From Mucilaginibacter phenanthrenivorans (GTDB lineage Bacteria; Bacteroidota; Bacteroidia; Sphingobacteriales; Sphingobacteriaceae), in contig NZ_JAHVAP010000001.1 of NCBI RefSeq assembly GCF_024721155.1, positions 62,001 through 126,000 of the forward strand: 64,000 nucleotides of DNA, given 5' to 3'. Below are positions 8,744 to 16,922 of the stretch, piece after piece; the stretch's first letter is position 1, and the number at the start of each line of letters is the position of its first letter. Under the pieces are notes generated by a model, which ran no database searches, had not been told where the DNA came from, and saw only the letters and a program-made list of their open reading frames with translations. Position numbers and translations under genes: made by a program.

Positions 8744-9133
8744 TTATACTTTTCTTCTTATCAGCCTAAAATAAAAAAACGTGTGCACTAATATAAATAT
8801 AATGCCGGTTGAAAGGTAAAATATTGCAACTGCAGGTTGTAACCGCATATAAAGCACAGTAACGAGAAACAGGAGGGGGCCTGAGAAGTAAAGCAGTAAC
8901 CTAACGGAGATGTTTTTCCAATACGCGGCATTTGTTAAAAATAACGACGGAACAGCCATTATTCCCAAAATCAAATTAAGAAGTAGCGCCCCGGAAATTA
9001 TCGGTGGAACAACATGTGCATAGTCGTGCGGAGCTCCTTTTTGCGAAACTGCATAATAGATACAATTTGCCGCAATTGACAGTACAATTGAAATGATAAG
9101 TGTTTTGAAAAGATTTTTTGGCAGTCCGTTCAT
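8744..9133 (-). CDS. Small four-helix membrane protein, unknown
   Basis: A 129-residue integral membrane protein. I see four hydrophobic segments, near 9-29 (FKTLIISIVLSIAANCIYYAV), 43-66, 81-100 and 103-123, with a basic C-terminus (RLIRRKV). An upstream ATG at 9160 would add MFLLILPFT; I prefer the inner start because the charged MNGLPKNLFK precedes helix 1. I do not recognise the family. It follows purK's 5' end at some distance and faces its own promoter region. Confidence 0.55.
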   Translation of the reverse strand: MNGLPKNLFKTLIISIVLSIAANCIYYAVSQKGAPHDYAHVVPPIISGALLLNLILGIMAVPSLFLTNAAYWKNISVRLLLYFSGPLLFLVTVLYMRLQPAVAIFYLSTGIIFILVHTFFYFRLIRRKV

Positions 9134-9299
9134 AGTAAAGGGCAAAATTAATAAAAACAAATTCAGAATTGTTTAGCCGGGATCACAGAGTATTAATCTG
9201 AATGTCAAAATCTGGCTTTGGTGTTAAACGAGCTCACTCGAAAACGGAAAAGCTATTTTTTGCTATACCGACTTTCGTAATTATTTACTATTTTGGATC

Positions 9300-9899
9300 A
9301 TGGATATCCCAGGTGTTGTAGAAATTCCCTCTTTCCTTCAGAGCAAGACTGCTAAAAAACTCACATTTGGCACTGATGGTCTTCAGATTGAAAAACCGCT
9401 AAGCTTTGATCCAATAGTTTTGATCCCGGCAGAAGATATAAGCGCCTTCAGGTATGGCGTTACGTGGACGCGCGGATATCGGTTTGTGATTGGCCGACAA
9501 TACTTTATAGAAATTAAACATGGCCGGGATGAAGTATTTAAATTAAAGCTCAGAAGTTTATATGGAATAAGGAAGCATGCCTATAATAAAGCCTGTATCG
9601 CCATAATTAACCAATTATGGAATGCCTATTTTAATAAGATCCTCAATGAATATATCGACTTATACAATAAACATGAAGTATTCGAATTTGTAGGCCTGAA
9701 CTTTTTGTTTGAGGGGATACGATGGGACACTAAAAATAAATTACTTTGGAGCGAGATTGCCTTGAGTAAATACCGAACCTATTGCATGGTCTATAACGCC
9801 GAAAACGCCAAACAACATAAAAGCTTTACCTTTTCGACGGATTGGAATGCTTTAATTATGCAGCGTTTAATCGAATATATTATCGCTCACCCAAAATAA
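9300..9899 (+). CDS. Conserved hypothetical soluble protein
   Basis: 199 residues without signal peptide or membrane helix. The first half has beta-rich segments (PIVLIPAEDISAFRYG, YFIEIKHG, VFKLKLRS) that could form a PH-like fold; the second half is helical and aromatic-rich. I do not recognise a family or catalytic motif. It ends three bases before the convergent membrane gene. Confidence 0.6.
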   Translation: MDIPGVVEIPSFLQSKTAKKLTFGTDGLQIEKPLSFDPIVLIPAEDISAFRYGVTWTRGYRFVIGRQYFIEIKHGRDEVFKLKLRSLYGIRKHAYNKACIAIINQLWNAYFNKILNEYIDLYNKHEVFEFVGLNFLFEGIRWDTKNKLLWSEIALSKYRTYCMVYNAENAKQHKSFTFSTDWNALIMQRLIEYIIAHPK

Positions 9900-9902
9900 G
9901 CG

Positions 9903-10421
9903 TTATTTTAAGTTTTTAGCCATCAGTTTCCTTTTCCTGATAAAATCCGCTATCAAGGCTATCGGCATTCCCACACAAATAATCAGGATACCTATGCCGA
10001 TTAATATCGGCAGCACATTCTTGATGGGATGAAATCCTATTTTACTTGTTGGAACTACTATGAAATTCATCACTATCCAGGTAATGATACCATATTCAAG
10101 ACCGATAAGGTATTTGTTCCGGAAGAATTTATAAAAGGAGGGATAGGCTACATAGAATACTGCAGTAAATGAATACGCAATAAAATAATGGAACCAAATA
10201 CCCCACCAAAACATGGGCATGCCGCCTTTAAAGGTGGCTTTTCCAAAGGCGCCGCTGGCAATAAACTGGAAAATAATAACCGGACCGGCTTTATACGCAG
10301 ATAGGATGGCGCCGATACCGTCAAGCGTCCCTACTACAAAACCTATCCATAGAATATTCAAAAAGATCTTGTCTTTTTTTTGTGGGACGTCTTTTTTGGG
10401 AACAATTTCTTTTTTCGGCAT
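9903..10421 (-). CDS. Four-helix membrane protein, possibly DUF1440-like
   Basis: 172 residues. A lysine-rich N-terminus (PKKEIVPKKDVPQKKDK) is followed by hydrophobic segments near 20-40, 70-95, 104-124 and 134-160, and a basic end (RKRKLMAKNLK). The pattern of GTLDGIGAIL in the first helix and FWWGIWFHYFIA in the second resembles the YagU/DUF1440 group, but I hold that assignment weakly. No functional neighbour is evident. Confidence 0.6.
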   Translation of the reverse strand: MPKKEIVPKKDVPQKKDKIFLNILWIGFVVGTLDGIGAILSAYKAGPVIIFQFIASGAFGKATFKGGMPMFWWGIWFHYFIAYSFTAVFYVAYPSFYKFFRNKYLIGLEYGIITWIVMNFIVVPTSKIGFHPIKNVLPILIGIGILIICVGMPIALIADFIRKRKLMAKNLK

Positions 10422-10610
10422 CTATATAACTTAGAAAATTTAAAAGTAGATAATTTTCTGAAAGGAGATTGTAAATTATTAATGCACTATGTGCTTTTAG
10501 ATGGTATGATAAAAATAAGTTTCACTATAACTAACTGTAAAATAGATTATTGCCAAACTTTTTTTATTTCTTTAAAACCATACGGCATAATTGGTGGTTA
10601 TAAAAATGCA

Positions 10611-10657
10611 AATTAATTAAGTGCAACGAAAAAATTATAACCTGCACTTATTAATTG
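10611..10657. promoter_or_regulatory. Operator-like inverted repeat upstream of the FAS1 gene
   Basis: TAAGTGCA (10618-10625) and TGCACTTA (10643-10650) are perfect inverted arms with a 17-base spacer, and flanking TTAATT words extend the symmetry. It lies 41 bases before the FAS1 start. It could be a regulator site or a leader hairpin. The rest of 10422-10691 is AT-rich with nothing else visible. Confidence 0.4.
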
Positions 10658-10691
10658 CTAGTTATAACTGTTAAAAGAAACAAAAGGAACC

Positions 10692-11360
10692 ATGAAAAAA
10701 TCAATTTTAATTTTAGCCGCAGGCTTATCAATAGGACTATTATCAAATAACGTGTTTGCGCAAACGCAACCACAACCAACGCCGACCCCAACGCAGCCGA
10801 CACCAATGCCGACTCCGACCCCAACTCAGCCAACGCCGACGCAGCCGGTGCCGAACCCCAATCCGACACCTACAACACAGCCGGCTACGCCGCAGCCAAC
10901 CGCAGCCAAGGCCGATTCGGTAAAGGATTTACAGGCTACCATCGCAAATGTTGCGGATCTGTCGACACTAACAAGCGCGGTAAAGGCTGCAAATGCGGAC
11001 GCTACCTTAAAGGGAGCCGGTCCGTACACGTTGTTCGCACCGGACAATGCTGCATTCAGCGCAATTCCAAAAACAAAGTTGGATAGCTTAATGAAGGATC
11101 CTGTTAAACTGGGAGCTTTGGTAAAAGCGCATGTTGTAGTTGGTAAATATGATAAAGCCGGCATTATAAAGGCTTTAACTAATGCAAGCCGTACAGCAAC
11201 ATTGAAAACTGTTGACGGCCAAACTATAACTATTGCCGTAGTAAATAAGAAAGTGCAGCTGAAGGATGCACAGGGCAATACCGCCGAAATAACTTCATTT
11301 GATACGCCTGCAACAAACGGTATTATTGATGGTGTTAACGGTGTATTAATGTCTAAATAA
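10692..11360 (+). CDS. Secreted FAS1 (fasciclin) domain protein with Pro/Thr stalk
   Basis: 222 residues. A Sec signal peptide (1-23, ending NVFAQ) is followed by a low-complexity Pro/Thr/Gln stalk (24-72) and one FAS1 domain (about 77-222). The H1 and H2 boxes are visible: GPYTLFAPDNAAFSAIP and the C-terminal NGIIDGVNGVLM. FAS1 domains mediate adhesion or stress-related surface functions; the stalk suggests display away from the membrane. There is a reasonable AAAGGAACC before the ATG. A strong terminator follows. Confidence 0.9.
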   Translation: MKKSILILAAGLSIGLLSNNVFAQTQPQPTPTPTQPTPMPTPTPTQPTPTQPVPNPNPTPTTQPATPQPTAAKADSVKDLQATIANVADLSTLTSAVKAANADATLKGAGPYTLFAPDNAAFSAIPKTKLDSLMKDPVKLGALVKAHVVVGKYDKAGIIKALTNASRTATLKTVDGQTITIAVVNKKVQLKDAQGNTAEITSFDTPATNGIIDGVNGVLMSK

Positions 11361-11380
11361 CACTAACCGCTATATGTTAA

Positions 11381-11415
11381 GGCCCGGTATGGAAACATGC
11401 CGGGTCTTACTTTTT
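11381..11415 (+). terminator. Intrinsic terminator of the FAS1 gene
   Basis: The arms CCCGGTATG (11383-11391) and CATGCCGGG (11396-11404) close on a GAAA tetraloop and are followed by TCTTACTTTTT. It lies 22 bases after the stop. Confidence 0.88.
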
Positions 11416-11478
11416 AGTGGATATTATATGGTATTGATTTTGGCATCGTGCTTGTAATAAATACATAAACTAAAAGGG

Positions 11479-11889
11479 ATGACTTTATATAATAGAATCT
11501 GGGCTGATGCTATCATATCGCAAAAGGCGAAAAAGGCCGAACATACGAGCTGGAAACTGTACACGCTGATACCTTTATCCTTAATTATGGGCATCAATTT
11601 GTTTACATTTTTTTATTGGATGCGGGTGATAGTAGATCGTAATTTATTGCTGTATATGCCTGTTAATGTCTTTAACGCACATCCTTTAAATTCCTTTATC
11701 TCGATCGTTATCACTTTTATTATTCCTTTCGTGTTGTTGAACTACCTGGTGATCTTTAATAACGACCAGTATAACGAAGTGTTAAAGAAGTATCACGATG
11801 AGGGCGGTAGATTATATCGCAAATATGTTTGGTATTCGTTAGGGATAGCTATCATCCCGATAGTTGTTAAGGTGATGTTTTTTGGCTGA
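11479..11889 (+). CDS. Small membrane protein, unknown
   Basis: 136 residues with three hydrophobic segments (near 27-48, 72-93 and 115-134) and a charged loop containing NNDQYNEVLKKYHDEGGRLYRKY before the last helix. No family recognised. It is a single gene between the FAS1 terminator and two hairpin repeats. Confidence 0.6.
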   Translation: MTLYNRIWADAIISQKAKKAEHTSWKLYTLIPLSLIMGINLFTFFYWMRVIVDRNLLLYMPVNVFNAHPLNSFISIVITFIIPFVLLNYLVIFNNDQYNEVLKKYHDEGGRLYRKYVWYSLGIAIIPIVVKVMFFG

Positions 11890-11909
11890 AGAAATTTAAC
11901 CAGTTCCCG

Positions 11910-12046
11910 TTGCCTGTGTCCTCACAGGCAATATGTTATGGTTTGTAAAATCATTGTGCTAACCGTTAGGCATTCTGGAATTGGCTGTGAGGACACAGCC
12001 AATAGGGAAGAAGGGAGTTTTGCTTTATGCCCGTCGCCTGGAGACA
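11910..12046. repeat. Pair of related hairpins, CTGTGTCCTCACAG family
   Basis: Hairpin 1 is TTGCCTGTG-TCCT-CACAGGCAA (11910-11931), hairpin 2 TTGGCTGTG-AGGA-CACAGCCAA (11981-12002). Each is a perfect 9-bp stem with a 4-base loop. The loops are complementary to each other, so the two units are inverted copies. A third degenerate word, GCCTGGAGACACAGG, lies near 12030-12045. They sit between two converging genes. Confidence 0.75.
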
Positions 12047-12118
12047 CAGGTAACAGGCTTAATGTTGTAAGAAAGTAATGCCCTATACCTAAATCCCGCT
12101 AGATGTATTTGGTAGCTA

Positions 12119-12520
12119 TCAATCCTTTTTTTTATGATTTATCATTACACTTCCCGAGGCCAGATCATGTATCGCTCTTTTTGAGGGATTGCTGTGTATG
12201 GTTAAAAAGGAGATCCACCCCAAAAGTACCTTCACGATATACCTGATTACGGCATGGAAAAAACTTATCCTGCTATTTGTATCCGCAAATTTTTTAACGC
12301 GGATACCCTTGATATAATTGCCAATGGTGAAACCAAAAGTCAAACAAAATGGCTCATAAAAAATAAACACAGCTAAAAAAAGAGAGATCCTTAGCCAGTC
12401 GGGCGCGCCGGGAAAATGGTCCAGTACCATCGAGAAAATAACCATACAAACGATAATAATTACCGTATCAATAAACATAGATTGCAGGCGAACAATCAGC
12501 GGCGGATACTCATCTTCCAT
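12119..12520 (-). CDS. RDD family membrane protein
   Basis: 133 residues. The RDD pattern is recognisable: Arg in helix 1 (LIVRLQSMFIDTVII, with the following Asp) and the C-terminal RAIHDLASGSVMI. Hydrophobic segments lie near 14-34, 43-63 and 85-107. RDD proteins are small transporters or membrane accessory proteins of mostly unknown substrate. It stands alone. Confidence 0.8.
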   Translation of the reverse strand: MEDEYPPLIVRLQSMFIDTVIIIVCMVIFSMVLDHFPGAPDWLRISLFLAVFIFYEPFCLTFGFTIGNYIKGIRVKKFADTNSRISFFHAVIRYIVKVLLGWISFLTIHSNPSKRAIHDLASGSVMINHKKKD

Positions 12521-12743
12521 ATGTAGTTTTAGATGACTAAATATATAGTTTAGATTTCATAATTATGGTAGGTTGGGATTTTAATTATTGAATGCTAAAT
12601 GTATGTTTAGGTTTGAGCTGATCCTTAAATCGCTGGGAATAAATATCTAACTTTTAATTTTAAATTTTTATTTTATCTTTATACCTGCCATCAAAACACC
12701 ATTAGGTAGTGTGTTGAAAATGAGCTGCTTTTAAAGCTATAAA

Positions 12744-13469
12744 ATGGGAGACGTTCAGCATAAGCGCTGGGTTAAAGGCGCGCATTTTATCATTACTTTA
12801 AGTTTCCTCGCGCTCACCGTTAGCGGTTATGTGATCCTGATGTCGCACCCCCGGCTCTATTGGGGAAAGGCAGGCAATGATCTTACTCCGGCGTTGTTCG
12901 AACTGCCCATCAGCCGCAACTACCAGCACGGCGGATGGGAAAAAAGAATCCAGTTTAAACATTTAACCGGATCGCAGATAAGCGCGGTTCGCACTTACGA
13001 TATTTTTAATCAAAACGGCTGGGGGCGCAGCACCCACTTCCTGGCGGCATGGTTTTTAGTGATAACCGGGCTTATCTATTTGATGTTTGGCTTTTTCAGC
13101 GGCCATTTCCGAAGAAATTTGGTGCCACGCAAAAAAGAGTTTAGTTTTAAGCTCTTCTGCCACGATTTCGCCAGCCATTTCCGAAAGCAATTGTACACCG
13201 GGGGTAAGTATGGGCTACTGCAAAAGATCACCTATATGGCGGTTATATTTTTCCTGTTCCCGGTTGTGATCTTAACCGGCTTCACCATGTCGCCCGCGAT
13301 TACAGCATCTTATCCCTTCCTGCTTAAAATATTTTTTGGCCATCAATCGGCGCGCACCATTCATTTTTTTTCTGCCACCGCGTTGCTATTGTTTCTGTTG
13401 GTGCATGTGGTAATGGTAGTACGGTCGGGCTTTAAACAAAATATTTTGGCAATAACTTTTGGGAAATAA
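12744..13469 (+). CDS. Cytochrome b subunit (b561/b6-type) paired with a molybdoenzyme
   Basis: 241 residues with four to five hydrophobic helices. Histidines suited to heme b lie in KGAHFIIT (helix 1), STHFLAAW, ARTIHFFSA and LLVHVVMVV. The pattern fits the cytochrome b561/formate-dehydrogenase-gamma group, which passes electrons between quinone and an exported partner. The next gene starts two bases later and encodes an exported molybdopterin oxidoreductase, so the two form an operon and probably a membrane complex. The loop at 38-95 is unusually long and polar. Confidence 0.8.
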   Translation: MGDVQHKRWVKGAHFIITLSFLALTVSGYVILMSHPRLYWGKAGNDLTPALFELPISRNYQHGGWEKRIQFKHLTGSQISAVRTYDIFNQNGWGRSTHFLAAWFLVITGLIYLMFGFFSGHFRRNLVPRKKEFSFKLFCHDFASHFRKQLYTGGKYGLLQKITYMAVIFFLFPVVILTGFTMSPAITASYPFLLKIFFGHQSARTIHFFSATALLLFLLVHVVMVVRSGFKQNILAITFGK

Positions 13470-13471
13470 CA

Positions 13472-14227
13472 ATGAAGGAAAAAAAAGGCATGAACAGGCG
13501 CAGGGCTATTTTCGCGGGGATTACCTCTGCGGGTGCGCTGCTTCTTTCGGGATGTTTAAAAAAGGCACTCCCAACTTACGGTAATATATTGCGAATGGGC
13601 GATAACCTCACGTATATAGCCCAGCGCGGGCTGCTTTCGCAGCGGGCATTGGCAATGGAGTACCAAAAAAGCGATATAACTTCCTTCCCTGTTACCGATA
13701 TCGGCGACCCTGCCGACCCGGCAAGCAAAGCCGCCTACAGCAAAGTATACCAGGAACTGCAACGCAATAACTTTAAAGACTGGACGCTTTCTGTTGAGGG
13801 CAGCGTGGCCAAGCCTGGCAAATATTCAATGGATGATCTTAAGAAACTTGGGGAGCGCACACAAATTACCCGTCATAGCTGCGAAGAAGGCTGGAGCGCC
13901 ATTGCCGAATGGACCGGCGTACCATTGGCCGCCCTGTTGCAGCACGCGGGCATTTTGCCTGCTGCAAGGTTTGTGTGTTTTTACGGATTTGATAATTATG
14001 GCGAGAGCATTGATATGTTGGACGCCTTTCACCCACAAACTATCCTGGCTCATACTATGAACGGCGAAACCCTTCCAGCGCGTAATGGAGCACCAGTTCG
14101 CCTGCGGGTAGAGACACAAATTGGTTATAAGAATGTTAAATACCTACAACGTATTGTGGTAACCGATAAATTCGTGGACGCGGGGCCGGATATTTCTAAT
14201 GGATGGTCGTGGTATACCGGGATATGA
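13472..14227 (+). CDS. Exported molybdopterin-dependent oxidoreductase (sulfite-oxidase fold)
   Basis: 251 residues. The N-terminus has a twin-arginine stretch (MNRRRAIFAGI) and then LLLSGC, so it looks like a Tat-exported lipoprotein with Cys28. The molybdenum-ligand cysteine is C137 in RHSCEEGW, followed by WTGVPLAALL, as in the sulfite oxidase/MsrP fold; NGAPVRLRVE and GYKNVKYLQRI lie near the end. Its electron partner is the cytochrome b encoded two bases upstream. The partner is not MsrQ-like in sequence, so a methionine sulfoxide reductase role is possible but unproven. The substrate is unknown. Confidence 0.83.
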   Translation: MKEKKGMNRRRAIFAGITSAGALLLSGCLKKALPTYGNILRMGDNLTYIAQRGLLSQRALAMEYQKSDITSFPVTDIGDPADPASKAAYSKVYQELQRNNFKDWTLSVEGSVAKPGKYSMDDLKKLGERTQITRHSCEEGWSAIAEWTGVPLAALLQHAGILPAARFVCFYGFDNYGESIDMLDAFHPQTILAHTMNGETLPARNGAPVRLRVETQIGYKNVKYLQRIVVTDKFVDAGPDISNGWSWYTGI

Positions 14228-14246
14228 TTGCAGATTTCAAATCTCT

Positions 14247-14777
14247 CTATACGATCTCTTCTGCTTTCGGACTTTCGGTCGTTTCCAACTTCCGGACCCC
14301 ACCCAGCATTTTCTCACCCTCGATCTTTTTCTGCAGTTCCAAAATAGCGCCTATTAACGCTTCCGGCCTTGGCGGGCAACCCTGCACGTAAACGTCAACG
14401 GGGATCACCCTGTCGACACCCTTAACTACATGGTAGCCATGCTGCCAGTAAGGCCCGCCGCAATTGGAGCAGGAACCCATAGAGATCACATACTTTGGCT
14501 CGGGCATTTGCTCATACAATCGTTTAATGCGTTCCGCCATTTTAAAGGTAACTGTTCCGGCAATGATGATCACATCAGCCTGACGGGCAGATGGGCGCGG
14601 GAATACGCCGTAGCGGTCAAGGTCATAAGTAGAGGCAAAGGCCCCCATAAATTCAATTGCACAGCATGCTATCCCAAAGCTTAATGGCCATAAAGATGAT
14701 AAACGCGCCCAGTTCAGCAGGTCGTTCATTTTGGTGATCACCACACCGCCGTTCTCACTGGTTATATCACTGCTCAT
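14247..14777 (-). CDS. nuoB: NADH-quinone oxidoreductase subunit B
   Basis: A 176-residue PSST-type subunit carrying cluster N2. The four ligands are visible: C38 and C39 (GIACCAIEF), C103 (GSCSNCGG) and C134 (VQGCPPRPE). The start overlaps the end of nuoA by 11 bases. The last 15 residues (from about [10 protein letters not shown]) are encoded by GTCCGGAAGT and GACCGAAAGTCCGAAAG, words seen in the intergenic repeats at 6832-6868 and 56330-56360, so the tail appears repeat-derived. It ends 19 bases from the convergent molybdoenzyme gene. Confidence 0.96.
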   Translation of the reverse strand: MSSDITSENGGVVITKMNDLLNWARLSSLWPLSFGIACCAIEFMGAFASTYDLDRYGVFPRPSARQADVIIIAGTVTFKMAERIKRLYEQMPEPKYVISMGSCSNCGGPYWQHGYHVVKGVDRVIPVDVYVQGCPPRPEALIGAILELQKKIEGEKMLGGVRKLETTESPKAEEIV

Positions 14778-15420
14778 TGCCTGGTTTTTTAAAGGTGGGT
14801 TTAAACATGGGTTTTCTTATAGGCGCTGTTTCGGGTGTTCCAGGTGTTTCATCTGTTTTGGGTGTTCCAACTGTTCCATGTGTTTCAGATGTTAACACTG
14901 TTTCAAATGGAACAGCGGTAAGTGCAAACGCCTTTACTTTATAATTACTTTGTTCTAAATTCAATTTTTCATACAAAGATTTTGGAATATACGTATCTGT
15001 TGTTGGTACAATTGGCTTGGGTTTTATCCAGTCCAGGTCGCCTTTTACCCAAACATAGGCCAAGCCGAGGATCAGGATGCCGAGAAATACGAACATTTCT
15101 GTTAATGCCAGCCAGCCCCAGCGCGGCTCGATATTATTTATCTCATGGCTGCCAAAAACTGTTGCCCATGGAAAAATGAATACCATTTCCACATCGAACA
15201 ACAAGAAAACCAGCGCTATGACATAAAAACGGGAATTAAACGGGAGCCATGCGTTGCCGGTAGTTTCTTCGCCGCACTCGTACGAAGTAAGCTTTTCAGG
15301 ATTAGGTTTATGCGGAGCCAATAGCTTGTTTATGCCAAAAGCCACGCACACCATTATTATTCCTGTAATAAGGAAGATAAGTATCTTTCCAAATTCTGAT
15401 ATTTGCGACACTTCAGCCAT
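14767..15420 (-). CDS. nuoA: NADH-quinone oxidoreductase subunit A with long repeat-derived tail
   Basis: 217 residues. The conserved core (1-133) has three membrane helices and the motifs [13 protein letters not shown] and [14 protein letters not shown]. Typical NuoA proteins are about 120-150 residues, so residues 134-217 are an extension. Its part 168-200 ([21 protein letters not shown]) is encoded by iterated GGAACACCC and GAAACA words matching intergenic repeats at 57902-58009 and 62285-62405. The frame continues upstream to 15561, but family alignment favours ATG at 15420, whose bases overlap the ATG of the divergent flavoprotein gene. Confidence 0.93.
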   Translation of the reverse strand: MAEVSQISEFGKILIFLITGIIMVCVAFGINKLLAPHKPNPEKLTSYECGEETTGNAWLPFNSRFYVIALVFLLFDVEMVFIFPWATVFGSHEINNIEPRWGWLALTEMFVFLGILILGLAYVWVKGDLDWIKPKPIVPTTDTYIPKSLYEKLNLEQSNYKVKAFALTAVPFETVLTSETHGTVGTPKTDETPGTPETAPIRKPMFKPTFKKPGNEQ

Positions 15421-16633
15421 GACAGCAAATTTAACAAAACAAACAGATTTTGACGCTATAATTATTGGCGGAGGCGCCTGCGGATTAATGTGCGCGGTGC
15501 AAGCCGGCTTTTTAGGCAAGCGAACACTTGTGCTGGAGAGGAACGATAAGGTAGGCGCCAAGATCCTGATCAGTGGCGGCGGGCGGTGTAACTATACCAA
15601 TTTATATACATCAGCACAGCAGTTTATTTCAGCAAATGAGCATTTTAGCAAATCAACCCTGTCGCAATGGACGGTTGAGGATACCGTCAGTTTTTTTGAG
15701 ACTTATGGGATTATTGGTAAGGAGAAAACACTTGGCCAGCTTTTTCCTGAAAGCGATAAGGCAAAAGATATTGTAAATGTTTTTACCTCTCTTTGTGAAG
15801 ATTTAGGACAGGGGATCTGGTGTGATACCCTTGTTGATGGGATCGAACCAGTGGATAGTGGCTATTATGTTTCATTTGAAAGAAACGGACAGAGGCAAAC
15901 CTTGTTTACCCCTAAAGTTGTAGTAGCATCCGGTGGATTGCCGATTCCTAAAATGGGTGCGACTGATTTTGGACTGCGGATCGCCCGAAAATTTGATCTC
16001 AAAATCAACGATACAGCACCTGCTTTAGTGCCGCTTACCATAATCGGGAAAGATCAGCCATGGTATGAGCAACTCTCCGGCAATTCTATCTTCTGCCGGG
16101 TTTGGAATGACAGGATCAGTTTTGAGGAAAATATCCTATTTACCCATTGGGGGTTAAGCGGCCCGGCCATTTTACAGATCTCTTCCTACTGGCGGCCCGG
16201 GGAATATATTTATATCGACTTGCTGCCCAATCAAAACATAGTTGAACTGATCCGGCAGGAGCGGGAGGCGAACGGCAAAAAAATGTTGCTGGCCTATTTA
16301 GCTAACCTGTTTACCCGCAAATTTGCGGAAGCACTGAGCGATAAGTTGCCCGTCGATAAAAACCTTGCGTCATTAAGTAAGGTCGATATTGATTCAATCA
16401 GTCAATTGATCCATGAATTTAAGGTAAAACCGGCAGGGGATAAGGGCTACGATAAAGCCGAGGTAATGCGCGGTGGCGTATCAACAGATGAACTTTCATC
16501 CAAAACACTTGAAGTTAAAAAAATGTCGGGACTGTATTATGGCGGCGAATGTGTGGATGTTACCGGCTGGCTGGGCGGCTACAATTTTCAATGGGCATGG
16601 GCCAGTGGGTTTGTGATAGCGCAGGGACTGTAG
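15419..16633 (+). CDS. HI0933/YhiN-family FAD-dependent oxidoreductase
   Basis: 404 residues from the preferred start. It shows the dinucleotide-binding IIIGGGACGLMCAVQAG (about 13-29), the family box AKILISGGGRCNYTN (about 52-66) and a late GLYYGGECVDVTGWLGGYNFQWAWASG, all diagnostic for the HI0933 flavoprotein group of unclear substrate. The frame is open from 15254, but that region is nuoA coding sequence and lacks family similarity. The ATG at 15419-15421 shares two bases with the divergent nuoA start, so each promoter must lie inside the other gene. Confidence 0.9.
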   Translation: MTANLTKQTDFDAIIIGGGACGLMCAVQAGFLGKRTLVLERNDKVGAKILISGGGRCNYTNLYTSAQQFISANEHFSKSTLSQWTVEDTVSFFETYGIIGKEKTLGQLFPESDKAKDIVNVFTSLCEDLGQGIWCDTLVDGIEPVDSGYYVSFERNGQRQTLFTPKVVVASGGLPIPKMGATDFGLRIARKFDLKINDTAPALVPLTIIGKDQPWYEQLSGNSIFCRVWNDRISFEENILFTHWGLSGPAILQISSYWRPGEYIYIDLLPNQNIVELIRQEREANGKKMLLAYLANLFTRKFAEALSDKLPVDKNLASLSKVDIDSISQLIHEFKVKPAGDKGYDKAEVMRGGVSTDELSSKTLEVKKMSGLYYGGECVDVTGWLGGYNFQWAWASGFVIAQGL

Positions 16634-16922
16634 CTGAAAGCTAAAAGACCAAAGCTGAAGGCAAGGAGTATTACCTGGACACTATCCCGGTGTTATGTCA
16701 ACCATAAATTGATGTAAAGTTTCGGGGCGAGTACTAAAAAGAGGGGGTTTACAGGGGTTTACATAGTTTCTATGTAAACCCCTGTTTAAATTTCTGTTAA
16801 TCAATCACTTATATTATTTTTTTTGAAAATTAGCGGGTTTACATTCTCGTATAAAACTATCAGATCAACCTCTGGTCATTAGTGATGCTAATTGCTTTTT
16901 GCTTTGAGCTTTGAGCTTTCAC
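16633..16922. repeat. Convergent junction with AAGCTGAAAG word arms and a 16-bp hairpin
   Basis: The left arm (16632-16664) repeats AGCTGAAAGCTAAAAG words; the right arm (16891-16922) carries the complement GCTTTGAGCTTTGAGCTTTC and enters the coding end of the next gene. Between them lies the perfect hairpin ACAGGGGTTTACATAG (16751-16766), loop TTT, CTATGTAAACCCCTGT (16770-16785), a likely two-way terminator. No gene is visible in 16634-16887. Confidence 0.75.

Noticed and set aside
10380..10616. A 78-residue plus-strand frame before the FAS1 gene
   Set aside because: It overlaps the start of a membrane protein gene on the other strand and its sequence is of low-complexity AT-rich origin.
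11390..12046. Possible CRISPR-like repeats from spaced palindromes
   Set aside because: The units are hairpins in inverted orientation with unequal spacing, not direct repeats with regular spacers; no cas genes are present.
15254..15418. Upstream extension of the HI0933-type flavoprotein by 55 residues
   Set aside because: This stretch is the opposite strand of nuoA coding sequence and has no similarity to the family.
15421..15561. Upstream extension of nuoA by 47 residues
   Set aside because: The added residues are translated from the flavoprotein gene on the other strand and are unlike NuoA N-termini.
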